A stretch of 64,000 nt of DNA from Chrysosporum bergii ANA360D (GTDB lineage: Bacteria > Cyanobacteriota > Cyanobacteriia > Cyanobacteriales > Nostocaceae). The stretch spans positions 1-64,000 of the forward strand of contig NZ_JANQDH010000026.1 of NCBI RefSeq assembly GCF_029891735.1. The letters are read 5' to 3'. Each line of letters opens with the position of its first letter. Within the stretch, counting starts at the first letter, position 1. Position numbers and translations under genes: made by a program. Shown here piece after piece: positions 1-8,866 of the stretch. Below the pieces are notes generated by a model that worked only from the letters and a program-made list of their open reading frames with translations, was not told the origin of the DNA and searched no databases.

Positions 1-77
1 ACTACCTTAAAACAAAAGTTTTGATTTGTAAAGTACTTTTAATTTATTCTTTCTGATGACATTGATTAGTTTTTCTC

Positions 78-105
78 ATGAATCGCATCTCTAGACGCGA
101 TTCAT
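78..105. repeat. Hairpin with 9-bp arms downstream of the HIT gene
   Basis: Arms ATGAATCGC (78-86) and GCGATTCAT (97-105) are perfectly complementary around a 10-nt loop. It lies just past the stop of the minus-strand HIT gene. No U-run follows in that direction, so a terminator role is uncertain. It resembles the small palindromes common in cyanobacterial spacers. Confidence 0.45.
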
Positions 106-115
106 TCAGGTTGGC

Positions 116-472
<357 letters not shown>

Positions 473-525
473 TTACCTATTCATCTGCTAGAGATTTTAA
501 AGGATTAGTAATATACATATATAAA

Positions 526-2055
526 ATGCTGGCTAGAGTCTGGAGTGCATCTATTGTAGGCATTGATGCCGTGAAAGTGGGGGTAGAAGTGGATGTTTCA
601 GGGGGTTTACCAGGAACTGTAGTATTGGGATTACCAGATTCTGCCGTTCAAGAATCTAAAGAGCGAGTCAAGGCCACCCTGAAAAATGCTGGTTTTGCTT
701 TCCCCATGCGGAAAATTGTGATTAACCTGACTCCGGCAGATTTACGTAAAGAGGGTCCTTGTTTCGATTTACCCATTAGTGTGGGGATTTTGGCAGCTTC
801 AGAACAAATTAACCCCGATTTATTGGGAGATTATATTTTTTTAGGTGAAGTTTCTTTAGATGGTAGTTTACGTCCTGTGGCTGGGGTTCTACCCATTGCG
901 GCTACAGCGAAAAAAATGGGCATTAGTGGTTTGGTGGTTCCTGCGGATAATGCTCAAGAAGCCGCAGTGGTGGAAGGATTGGCTGTTTACGGCTGCAATA
1001 ATCTTACTGATGTGGTGGATTTGTTGAATAATCCAGGGCGTTACCAACCTGTACAGCCAGAGATAATAAAGCACTCAACCACAACAGCTTACGCTCAACC
1101 AGATTTAAAAGATGTTAAAGGACAGTCCCATGCTCGTCGTGCTTTGGAAATCGCCGCGGCTGGTGGTCACAATTTAATTTTTGTCGGACCCCCTGGCAGT
1201 GGTAAAACCATGTTAGCTAGACGTTTGCCGGGAATTTTACCACCTCTGGAGTTTGCTGAGTCTTTAGAAGTAACTCGGATTCACTCGGTGGCTGGTTTAT
1301 TGAAAAATCGCGGTTCATTAGTACAGGAACGCCCTTTTCGCAGTCCTCACCATTCAGCCTCTGGTCCTTCTCTGGTGGGGGGTGGGAGTTTTCCCCGTCC
1401 GGGGGAAATTTCTTTATCTCATCAAGGAATTTTATTTTTGGATGAATTAACAGAGTTTAAACGAGATGTGTTAGAGTTTCTCCGCCAACCTTTGGAAGAT
1501 GGTTATGTGACCATTTCCCGCACTAGACAATCTGTGGTATTTCCGGCACAGTTTACTTTAGTGGCTAGCACTAATCCCTGTCCTTGTGGTTACTATGGCG
1601 ATACTATTCAACCATGTACTTGTTCACCTAGACAACGAGAAAGTTATTGGGCTAAATTATCAGGACCTTTAATGGATCGCATTGATTTACAAGTTGCAGT
1701 TAATCGCTTAAAACCAGAAGAAATTACCCAACAACCCATGGGTGAAGCCTCGGCTTCAGTCTTAGAACGAGTTAAAAAAGCACGCCGGCGCGCCGTTGAA
1801 CGTTTCCAGGGAGAACCCAATTTGCGCTGCAATGCTCAAATGAAAAGTCATCATCTGCAAAAGTGGTGCAAGTTAGATGATACCGGGCGTAATTTGTTAG
1901 AATCAGCCATTAGAAAATTAGGACTGTCAGCCAGGGCAAGCGATCGCATTCTTAAAGTAGGGCGGACTATTGCAGATTTGGCAGGGGAAGATGAATTAAA
2001 AGCCCATCACATAGCTGAGGCGATTCAGTATCGTACTATTGATAGGATGCAATAG
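526..2055 (+). CDS. YifB/ComM-family Mg chelatase-like AAA+ ATPase
   Basis: The protein is 509 residues from the ATG at 526. An upstream in-frame start at 445 overlaps the divergent HIT gene and encodes no conserved residues. The order is an N-terminal ChlI-like domain (MLARVWSASIVGIDAVKVGV), a Walker A GPPGSGKTMLARRLPG, Walker B ILFLDELTEF, a CPCGYYGD cysteine cluster typical of YifB, and a C-terminal Mg_chelatase_C domain with LGLSARASDRILKVGRTIAD. In the family, ComM is a hexameric helicase that promotes branch migration during natural transformation. A transformation role here is inferred only. Confidence 0.93.
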   Translation: MLARVWSASIVGIDAVKVGVEVDVSGGLPGTVVLGLPDSAVQESKERVKATLKNAGFAFPMRKIVINLTPADLRKEGPCFDLPISVGILAASEQINPDLLGDYIFLGEVSLDGSLRPVAGVLPIAATAKKMGISGLVVPADNAQEAAVVEGLAVYGCNNLTDVVDLLNNPGRYQPVQPEIIKHSTTTAYAQPDLKDVKGQSHARRALEIAAAGGHNLIFVGPPGSGKTMLARRLPGILPPLEFAESLEVTRIHSVAGLLKNRGSLVQERPFRSPHHSASGPSLVGGGSFPRPGEISLSHQGILFLDELTEFKRDVLEFLRQPLEDGYVTISRTRQSVVFPAQFTLVASTNPCPCGYYGDTIQPCTCSPRQRESYWAKLSGPLMDRIDLQVAVNRLKPEEITQQPMGEASASVLERVKKARRRAVERFQGEPNLRCNAQMKSHHLQKWCKLDDTGRNLLESAIRKLGLSARASDRILKVGRTIADLAGEDELKAHHIAEAIQYRTIDRMQ

Positions 2056-2181
2056 GAAGCGGTTTACAACTTTTCCAGTTCCTTTCTCGCTGGATGGATG
2101 CACCAAAAGAGGGGAAAACTAACAGAATTGCATTAAATAATTACTCAACAGCACCTAGCCATTTGGGAGACTCAACTGGTT

Positions 2182-2532
2182 ACGCAGACCCCAACAACAT
2201 TACAAAATGTAAACTACACCAAACACCCCAAAACCCCCAAACTCCAACCCCAGTAACCGTCTCAACTATATTAAGAAATGTAAACCCAGGCTCAAAACCG
2301 TCGCATGGAGCCACAGCCAGCCACAGCCAGCCCAAGAATGTAAATAAAAGTAAAGATATTAATCAACCCTTGACTTGTTTGTAAAACCATGTTATATTAA
2401 ACCCATAATCTGAAAACCACACTTCAGCAACCCAACCACAGCTACGCAAACAAGATAATACATCTCAAATTCCGTAGCCTCGTGCAACCGAACCTTGAAA
2501 ACCAAATACATCAATAGTTTCCTATGGGTAGG
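2182..2532 (+). promoter_or_regulatory. CRISPR leader 1 (inverted near-copy of leader 2)
   Basis: This AT-rich segment abuts the first repeat of locus 1. It matches the reverse complement of 24853-25200 over its full length of about 350 nt, so it is a duplicated leader rather than a chance spacer. The last 73 nt before the repeat (2460-2532) differ from the other copy at one position. It holds a sigma70-type promoter and three TGTAAAC/TGTAAAT motifs at 2208, 2279 and 2339. An in-frame stretch at 2094-2384 inside it has low-complexity composition and is not treated as a gene. Confidence 0.85.
2370..2398 (+). promoter_or_regulatory. Promoter inside CRISPR leader 1
   Basis: TTGACT at 2370-2375 and TATATT at 2393-2398 are 17 bp apart, the optimal sigma70 spacing. 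Both hexamers and the spacing are conserved in leader 2. The expected start near 2405 lies about 130 nt before the first repeat. Confidence 0.75.
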
Positions 2533-2804
2533 GTTCAACACCCCCATTTCCCCGCAAGGGGATGGACACAATAAGAGGGGTGTCAGGATGATTCCCATCG
2601 GGGGCATAAACACGCCTGCCAGTTCAACACTTCCATTTCCCCGCAAGGGGATGGAAACGCGTCAGAGTTACCTCCTTCGCCTCCGTTACCACCAACTTAT
2701 GAAGGCGGATCCGGTGGTTCAACACCCCCATTTCCCCGCAAGGGGATGGACACAACAGGGGGATAAAACCGCAAAACCGCATTTCCCCGTAAGGGGATGG
2801 CAAC
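2533..2804 (+). CRISPR. CRISPR locus 1, short and decaying, four repeats
   Basis: Repeats are 37 nt at 2533-2569, 2622-2658, 2717-2753 and a degenerate copy at about 2768-2804. Each intact repeat starts GTTCAACAC and ends GGGGATGGAAAC or GGGGATGGACAC, with the stem TTTCCCCGCAAGGGGA. The repeat closely resembles the 37-nt Synechocystis PCC 6803 CRISPR2 (type III-D) repeat as I recall it. Gaps are 52, 58 and 14 nt: the first two are long for spacers and the last too short, and the fourth repeat has lost its 5' half. The leader sets the plus strand as the sense strand. No cas gene is near. Confidence 0.85.
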
Positions 2805-2886
2805 ACTAACTAGGCATTTAAAAGCCTGGGGCAAAAATCGGCGCTATTAAATTGTAGAATATGACAGTTGTATTCTGCCGCGAACG

Positions 2887-4182
2887 TTGATTGAGCGTTA
2901 TACTTTGCCCGAAATGGGCAACCTGTGGACTGAATCTTACAAGTTAAAAACCTGGCTTCAGGTGGAGATTGCAGTTTGTGAAGCCCAAGCTGAACTGGGT
3001 TATATCCCTTCTCAGGCAGTTGAGGAAATTAAAGCCAAGGCTGATTTTGACCCCAAGCGGGTGCTAGAAATTGAGGCTGAGGTTCGTCATGATGTCATTG
3101 CTTTTTTAACCAATGTGAATGAGTATGTCGGCGACGCTGGACGCTATATTCATCTAGGACTAACTAGTTCAGATGTACTAGATACAGCTTTAGGATTGCA
3201 ATTAGTTGCTAGTCTAGATGTATTATGCCAACATCTAGAAAATTTGATTCAAGCAATTCGCCATAAAGCGCGGGAACATCGTCATACGGTGATGATAGGG
3301 CGTTCCCATGGTATTCACGCTGAACCAATGACTTTTGGTTTTAAATTAGCTGGATGGTTAGCTGAGGTATTACGCCATCAAGAAAGGCTGAAAGTCCTGC
3401 GGGAAACCATAGCTGTGGGTAAAATTTCCGGTGCGGTGGGAACCTATGCCAACATTGAACCGCGAGTTGAAGCCATTGCTTGCCAAAAACTAGGACTCAA
3501 ACCTGATACAGCCTCAACACAAGTTATTTCTCGCGATCGCCATGCGGACTACGTGCAACAATTAGCCTTAGTTGCCGCATCTATTGAACGCTTTGCTGTA
3601 GAAATTCGCAACTTACAAAAAACAGATGTTTTAGAGGTTGAAGAATTTTTCGCCAAAGGTCAAAAAGGCTCCTCAGCAATGCCCCATAAGCGCAACCCCA
3701 TCCGTTCGGAAAGGCTGACGGGAATGGCTCGGCTGGTGAGAAGTCATGCTGGTGCAGCCTTAGAGAATGTTGCTTTGTGGCATGAGCGAGACATTTCCCA
3801 TAGTTCTGTAGAACGGGTGATTTTACCAGATGCTTGTATTTTGACACATTTTATGCTGGTAGAAATCACAGACCTGGTGAAAAACCTGCTAGTTTACCCG
3901 GAAAACATGACGCGGAATCTTAACTGTTATGGCGGTGTAGTATTTAGCCAAAAAGTTCTCCTCGCCTTAATAGAGAAGGGAATGAGGCGAGAAGAAGCTT
4001 ATGCCATTGTCCAAGACAGCGCTCATGCTGCTTGGAACAAGCCACAAGGAAACTTCCACCATTTAATCAGTCAAGATCCCCGCGTAACTCAAAAGTTGTC
4101 CCCAGCAGAACTAGAAACTTGTTTTGACCCTCAACAACATCTCCGCCATTTAGAACAGGTTTACCAACGACTAGGTATTTAA
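2887..4182 (+). CDS. purB: Adenylosuccinate lyase
   Basis: A 431-residue protein matching PurB. It cleaves SAICAR to AICAR and adenylosuccinate to AMP in purine synthesis. The N-terminus IERYTLPEMGNLW is typical. The fumarase/aspartase superfamily signature GQKGSSAMPHKRNP is present, as are the catalytic-region segments GLTSSDVLDTAL and IGRSHGIHAEPMTF. The start is a TTG at 2887; no in-frame ATG precedes the conserved N-terminus. It sits directly behind CRISPR locus 1, with about 80 nt between the last repeat and the start. A strong terminator follows. Other purine genes (purA, purS, purQ) lie elsewhere in the window. Confidence 0.96.
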   Translation: MIERYTLPEMGNLWTESYKLKTWLQVEIAVCEAQAELGYIPSQAVEEIKAKADFDPKRVLEIEAEVRHDVIAFLTNVNEYVGDAGRYIHLGLTSSDVLDTALGLQLVASLDVLCQHLENLIQAIRHKAREHRHTVMIGRSHGIHAEPMTFGFKLAGWLAEVLRHQERLKVLRETIAVGKISGAVGTYANIEPRVEAIACQKLGLKPDTASTQVISRDRHADYVQQLALVAASIERFAVEIRNLQKTDVLEVEEFFAKGQKGSSAMPHKRNPIRSERLTGMARLVRSHAGAALENVALWHERDISHSSVERVILPDACILTHFMLVEITDLVKNLLVYPENMTRNLNCYGGVVFSQKVLLALIEKGMRREEAYAIVQDSAHAAWNKPQGNFHHLISQDPRVTQKLSPAELETCFDPQQHLRHLEQVYQRLGI

Positions 4183-4210
4183 ACCTTTCTTCATTAGTAA
4201 ATCATCTTGG

Positions 4211-4234
4211 GGCGAAAATTTGTTCGCCTTTTTT
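4211..4234 (+). terminator. Rho-independent terminator of purB
   Basis: The stem GGCGAA/TTCGCC (4211-4216 and 4223-4228) has a 6-nt loop and is followed by TTTTTT. It lies 29 nt past the purB stop. Confidence 0.85.
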
Positions 4235-4322
4235 CATCACTTGTAAATAACCATAGTGGGAGAGTTGCGGGAAAAATTTTCAAGGCTAACACCTAACACG
4301 AAGCATTCCACCAAAGTTTAAT

Positions 4323-4460
4323 TTAGCGTTCTCCTGTTTTTTCAATGGTTTCTATAACTGCTAAACCAATACCCGAAACTGCTATTAGCATGACTGCTGA
4401 TAGTAAATAGGCATTAGTAAACATCCGAAGCGCGTCTTCAAAAAAAATATAGGTGGTCAT
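4323..4460 (-). CDS. Small single-pass membrane protein, function unknown
   Basis: The reading frame is open from 4547, but the ATG at 4460 is preceded by AAAGGTGA at good spacing, so a 45-residue protein starting MTTYIFFEDALRMF is preferred. It has one hydrophobic segment (AYLLSAVMLIAVSGIGLAVI) followed by a short charged tail. I do not recognise it. The size is like that of small thylakoid subunits, but no photosystem or NDH subunit signature is visible. It stands alone between purB and the deacetylase gene, both of which run toward it. Confidence 0.55.
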   Translation of the reverse strand: MTTYIFFEDALRMFTNAYLLSAVMLIAVSGIGLAVIETIEKTGER

Positions 4461-4666
4461 TGCTTCACCTTTTGAACTCTGTGCTGCTAGTAGTATTAAT
4501 TTTTCCTCGTTTTGACTTGAGAGTTTCCGGGAAAAATTTACCTGCATTAGAATCTTAACAAAACTTTAGCTAAATAAAACAGAAGCTTGTCGCCCAGTGC
4601 GACATAATACTTTCATGACCGAAAGATAAACTTATGTATTTGTTAGTATTAGTGAGCAAAAAAAAG

Positions 4667-5611
4667 TCATTTAGCTGAAAATTGCTGTAAGCAGCGTTCA
4701 ATAGTCCCTAATACAGATTGGGAAAGAGATGTAAAATCATAACCACCCTCTAAACCAAAGAGAACTTTACGAGTTATTCCCAAACAAGCATCAGTAAATA
4801 AGGCGTAATCTTGTGGTTGCAGGTTTATACTGGCTAAAGGATCTGAGGCATTTGCATCATAACCAGCACTGACAATTAGTAAATCTGCCCCAAAGTCAGC
4901 TAAAAAAGGTATAGCCTTGTTTTCTATTAATGGCTGATATGTAGTAATATCACTAGCGGGAAGTATGGGCAGGTTTAAGACGTTATGATAAAATCCCTGT
5001 TCAGAAGCTTGACCAGTACCGGGATAACAAGGGTGCTGATGTAAAGAACAGTAGGCAATTTGCGGGTGAGTTTCCACTATGGACTGAGTACCATTGCCAT
5101 GATGCACATCCCAGTCTAAAATAGCAACGCGGTTAACTCCAGGTTGTTCTAAAGCATATAAGGCGGCGATCGCTGCATGAGAAAATAAGCAAAAACCCAT
5201 ACCAGCATTATTTTCAGCATGATGTCCTGGTGGACGTGCTAACACAAAGGCCGGGTTAGCTAACTGTAGCACCGCATCAACCCCATCTAACCAAGCACTG
5301 ACCGCTAACAATGCCACATCATAACTGCGGGGGGAAACTGGTGTATCACTGTCTAAGTAACCGCCACCGCTGGCTGCAATTTGCTTAACTTTGTTGACGT
5401 AGGCGGGATCATGTGCTTTGAGCAGCATGGGCATAAGCAATGGCTGGGATAATACAGGGGTGGGCGATCGCCAAGTGATTTTTTCTGCAAAAGCCGATTG
5501 TTGGAGGGCGTTGACGATGACGCTCAACCGTTCTGGCTTTTCGGGATGGTATCTTCCAGTTTTGTGATCTAGAAATTCGTGGGAATAAATGACTGGGAGC
5601 ATCACAGGCAA
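4667..5611 (-). CDS. Histone deacetylase/AcuC/AphA superfamily deacetylase
   Basis: A 314-residue zinc-dependent deacetylase-fold protein. The N-terminal HPEKPERL is typical of the bacterial class II-like branch. The catalytic segments are ARPPGHHA (His130-His131), DWDVHHGNGTQ (metal ligands Asp166/Asp168/His170 region) and SAGYDAN with the third metal Asp. Bacterial members remove acetyl groups from proteins, acetoin-pathway enzymes or polyamines; the substrate cannot be read from sequence. Its start lies 36 nt after the stop of the upstream 67-residue gene on the same strand, so the two may be co-transcribed. Confidence 0.92.
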   Translation of the reverse strand: MPVMLPVIYSHEFLDHKTGRYHPEKPERLSVIVNALQQSAFAEKITWRSPTPVLSQPLLMPMLLKAHDPAYVNKVKQIAASGGGYLDSDTPVSPRSYDVALLAVSAWLDGVDAVLQLANPAFVLARPPGHHAENNAGMGFCLFSHAAIAALYALEQPGVNRVAILDWDVHHGNGTQSIVETHPQIAYCSLHQHPCYPGTGQASEQGFYHNVLNLPILPASDITTYQPLIENKAIPFLADFGADLLIVSAGYDANASDPLASINLQPQDYALFTDACLGITRKVLFGLEGGYDFTSLSQSVLGTIERCLQQFSAK

Positions 5612-5647
5612 AGTGTTGTCAAGCAGAATGATTTCATCCTACTACTA

Positions 5648-5851
5648 TTAATGCTCCTTAATATCCTCCTCCAAGGTTTCATCAATTGGTTGCTCCAGCA
5701 TCTCTGGTACTAAGGCTTGATTACCCCTCCGTTCAGCTGGTGATTGTCCACGGATAACATCATCCATTTTGGGAGGATGTTTGATCATATCCAGCACCTC
5801 TGGACTTAATTGAGATGCCATATCTTCTCGATGATTTTTTGGCTGATTCAT
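5648..5851 (-). CDS. Small hydrophilic protein, function unknown
   Basis: A 67-residue soluble, acidic protein (MNQPKNHREDMASQ...) with no membrane segment and no cysteine. The central PPKMDDVIRGQSPAERRG looks like a short ordered motif. It precedes the deacetylase gene by 36 nt in the same direction, consistent with an operon. I recognise no family. Codon use and the lack of stops look genuine. Confidence 0.55.
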   Translation of the reverse strand: MNQPKNHREDMASQLSPEVLDMIKHPPKMDDVIRGQSPAERRGNQALVPEMLEQPIDETLEEDIKEH

Positions 5852-6020
5852 GGCAAATTGCTGTAACTGCTCCTCTTCAGGTTACGATATCTTTCACCTA
5901 GGTGTACACTATCCTGAGACTTAGAGTATTTAGATGAAAAAATACCAGGATCATAACCAAGGATCAACAAATCTATTTTGGGGTTTTTCAATTATTATTA
6001 AAATTATTAAACACCAAAAA

Positions 6021-6053
6021 ATTCATGCAAAATTCATCCAAAATTCACATAAA
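6021..6053. promoter_or_regulatory. Triple 11-bp direct repeat upstream of gyrA
   Basis: Three adjacent units, ATTCATGCAAA, ATTCATCCAAA and ATTCACATAAA, occupy 6021-6053. An 11-bp period places them on one face of the helix, as for PhoB/OmpR-family response-regulator boxes. The site lies 228 nt before gyrA and 170 nt before the divergent 67-residue gene. The rest of the 429-bp spacer (5852-6280) is AT-rich with no gene. Confidence 0.5.
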
Positions 6054-6280
6054 AATTATCCTCAAAACCCATATATAATCATTTTTTGATAGTGGTAGAG
6101 AAAATTTAGGGCTTTGGGCTTGAAATTCTGATGTTTTAGCTAGTTGCGGCTCGGCCAAGAGCAATCTATATGTTAGAATGATAACAAAATATGGCAATTA
6201 TTCAAAATTAATTGAGAATAATTTGGCGCTTGCTTTCAGCTGAAGGGCTAAAATCTACATTTTTTGGAGTTTTTTAGGTT

Positions 6281-8866
6281 ATGACAACCTCACAGGAGCG
6301 GATTATCCCCACAGACTTGCGGAACGAAATGTCCCAGTCTTATCTGGAATATGCCATGAGCGTGATTGTGGGTCGGGCGCTACCAGATGCTAGGGATGGT
6401 CTGAAACCTGTGCATCGTCGCATCCTATATGCAATGCACGAGCTGGGGCTAACTCATGATCGTCCGTTTCGGAAATGCGCCCGTGTAGTTGGGGAAGTGC
6501 TGGGTAAATATCACCCCCACGGTGACACAGCAGTGTATGATGCTTTGGTGCGGATGGCACAGGATTTTTCTATGCGATCGCCCCTCATTAACGGACATGG
6601 TAACTTTGGTTCTATAGACAACGATCCCCCGGCAGCAATGCGATACACAGAATGTCGCCTGCAAGCCTTAACCAGTGTATCCCTACTACAAGATATTGAA
6701 TCAGAAACAGTAGACTTCATCGACAACTTCGACGGTTCCCAACAAGAACCGACAGTATTACCATCACGCATCCCTCAATTGTTGCTCAATGGTTCCTCCG
6801 GTATAGCAGTGGGGATGGCAACTAATATTCCTCCCCACAACCTGGGAGAATTAATAGATGGTTTAGTAGCACTGATTCACAACTCAGAAATCACCGATTT
6901 GGAATTAATGGACTACATTCATGGTCCAGACTTTCCCACAGGAGCGCAGGTTTTAGGCACATCTGCCATACGGGAAGCTTACACCACTGGACGGGGTTCC
7001 ATTACCATGCGGGGAGTCGCCACTATTGAAACCATCGAACAACGAGGGCGGCCAAGTAGAGAAGCAATTATTATTACTGAGTTACCTTACCAAACCAACA
7101 AGGCGGCGTTGATTGAACGAATCGCCGATATGGTGAATGAAAAGCGTCTAGAGGGCATTGCAGATATCCGGGACGAAAGCGATCGCGATGGGATGAGAAT
7201 CGTGATCGAACTCAAGCGGGATGCTTACCCCCGGGTAGTGCTAAACAACCTCTACAAGCAAACGCCCCTACAAAGCAACTTTGGGGCGAATATGCTGGCG
7301 TTGGTCAATGGTAAACCAGAAATTCTCACCCTCAAGAAATTCTTACAAGTATTTCTAGATTTCCGTGTTGAAGCCATTACCAGACGCACCCGTTACGAAC
7401 TGCGAAAAGCCGAAGCACGCGATCACATCTTACAGGGTTTATTGATTGCCTTATCTCAACTAGACGCAATTATTTATTTAATTCGTCATGCACCGGATGC
7501 ACCCACAGCCAAAACAGAGTTAATTACAACCTACGGGCTGTCAGAACTGCAAGCAGACGCAATTTTACAAATGCAGCTGCGGCGGTTAACTGCTTTAGAA
7601 GCAGATAAAATTCGTCAAGAACACGAAGACCTACAAAGGCAAATCGCCGATTTGCAAGATATTTTGGCACGGCGAGAACGAATCCTAGAAATAATTCAAA
7701 CCGAAGTCACCCAGTTAAAAGATAGCTTTGCTACACCACGGCGGACGGTAATTTTACCAATAGAAGGAGAAATAGATGAGCGTGACCTAATTGCCAATGA
7801 AAAAGCTATTATTCTCCTCACAGAGCAAGGTTACATCAAACGTATGCCTGTGAATACCTTTGAAGCTCAAAGCCGTGCTACCAGAGGTAAAGCCGCAGCT
7901 AAAGTAAAAGACGATGATACCATTGAGCATTTCTTAACTTGCTGCGATCATGACAGTATTTTGTTCTTTAGCGATCGCGGTGTTGTCTACTGCTTAAAAG
8001 CTTATCAAATCCCGGTAGGTTCCCGCACCAGTCGCGGCACTCCCATTGTGCAAATGTTACCTATTCCTAGGGAAGAAAAAATTACTTCAGTCGTCCCGGT
8101 GGACCAGTTTAGTGACGAGGAATATCTGGTGATGCTCACCAAAGGTGGCAACATTAAGAAGACTGAACTATCAGCATTTAGTAACATCAGGGCTAACGGC
8201 TTAATTGCCATTTCTTTGGAAGAAGGCGACCAACTGCGATGGGTGCGACGTGCTAGGGTAGAAGACAGCATAATTATCGGTTCTCGTCAAGGTATGGCCA
8301 TACACTTTAGATGTACCCACGAACAGCTACGTCCTTTAGGTAGAGCCACTCGCGGTGTAAAAGCCATGAAACTAAAGAATAGAGATGAACTGGTAGGAAT
8401 GGATATACTTCCCGCCGCCATTCTCAACACCTTAGATACAGATGAAGCCGAAATCCCAGAAATTGAACCTCCAGACATGGAAACTCAAGAGGAATCCTCA
8501 GAAATACCGAGTAACGGCAATGTGGGACCCTGGGTGTTAGTAATTACTATGGGGGGATATGGTAAGCGCGTACCAGTTGCCCAATTCCGACTGCAAAACC
8601 GTGCTGGCCAGGGTATAATGGCTACCAAATTCAAAAACCGCAAAGGTGAAGACAAATTAGCTACCCTACGCATTGTTAATAATGACAATGATGAAATTAT
8701 GATGGTCACCAATCGTGGTATCATCATCCGTCAGGCGGTGAAAGCAATTTCCATCCAATCGCGATCGGCAACTGGCGTTAGAGTGCAGCGTCTTGACGAA
8801 GATGATGCCATTAATGGTGTAGCCATAGTTCCCCCTGATACTGTAGATGTGGAAGAAGCTGAGTAA
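6281..8866 (+). CDS. gyrA: DNA gyrase subunit A
   Basis: An 861-residue type IIA topoisomerase A subunit. The order is the N-terminal breakage-reunion domain with the quinolone region [17 protein letters not shown] (Thr83, Asp87 in E. coli numbering) and catalytic Tyr122 in AAMRYTE. A coiled-coil tower follows to about residue 490. Then comes a six-bladed C-terminal wrapping domain with blade motifs such as SRTSRG, LGRATRG and NRAGQG. The canonical GyrA box QRRGGKG is replaced by QSRATRGK (530-537). An acidic insertion (about 720-745) interrupts the C-terminal domain. Gyrase introduces negative supercoils with GyrB, which is not in this window. The lnt gene overlaps its end by 20 nt. Confidence 0.94.
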   Translation: MTTSQERIIPTDLRNEMSQSYLEYAMSVIVGRALPDARDGLKPVHRRILYAMHELGLTHDRPFRKCARVVGEVLGKYHPHGDTAVYDALVRMAQDFSMRSPLINGHGNFGSIDNDPPAAMRYTECRLQALTSVSLLQDIESETVDFIDNFDGSQQEPTVLPSRIPQLLLNGSSGIAVGMATNIPPHNLGELIDGLVALIHNSEITDLELMDYIHGPDFPTGAQVLGTSAIREAYTTGRGSITMRGVATIETIEQRGRPSREAIIITELPYQTNKAALIERIADMVNEKRLEGIADIRDESDRDGMRIVIELKRDAYPRVVLNNLYKQTPLQSNFGANMLALVNGKPEILTLKKFLQVFLDFRVEAITRRTRYELRKAEARDHILQGLLIALSQLDAIIYLIRHAPDAPTAKTELITTYGLSELQADAILQMQLRRLTALEADKIRQEHEDLQRQIADLQDILARRERILEIIQTEVTQLKDSFATPRRTVILPIEGEIDERDLIANEKAIILLTEQGYIKRMPVNTFEAQSRATRGKAAAKVKDDDTIEHFLTCCDHDSILFFSDRGVVYCLKAYQIPVGSRTSRGTPIVQMLPIPREEKITSVVPVDQFSDEEYLVMLTKGGNIKKTELSAFSNIRANGLIAISLEEGDQLRWVRRARVEDSIIIGSRQGMAIHFRCTHEQLRPLGRATRGVKAMKLKNRDELVGMDILPAAILNTLDTDEAEIPEIEPPDMETQEESSEIPSNGNVGPWVLVITMGGYGKRVPVAQFRLQNRAGQGIMATKFKNRKGEDKLATLRIVNNDNDEIMMVTNRGIIIRQAVKAISIQSRSATGVRVQRLDEDDAINGVAIVPPDTVDVEEAE

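Noticed and set aside
2094-2384. 96-codon open frame before CRISPR locus 1
   Set aside because: It lies within the duplicated leader, has Pro/Thr/Asn-rich low-complexity translation, and no ribosome site.
2392-2809. Open frames on both strands through CRISPR locus 1
   Set aside because: They are repeats read as protein; the translations contain the repeated CPSP/FPARGW-like units.
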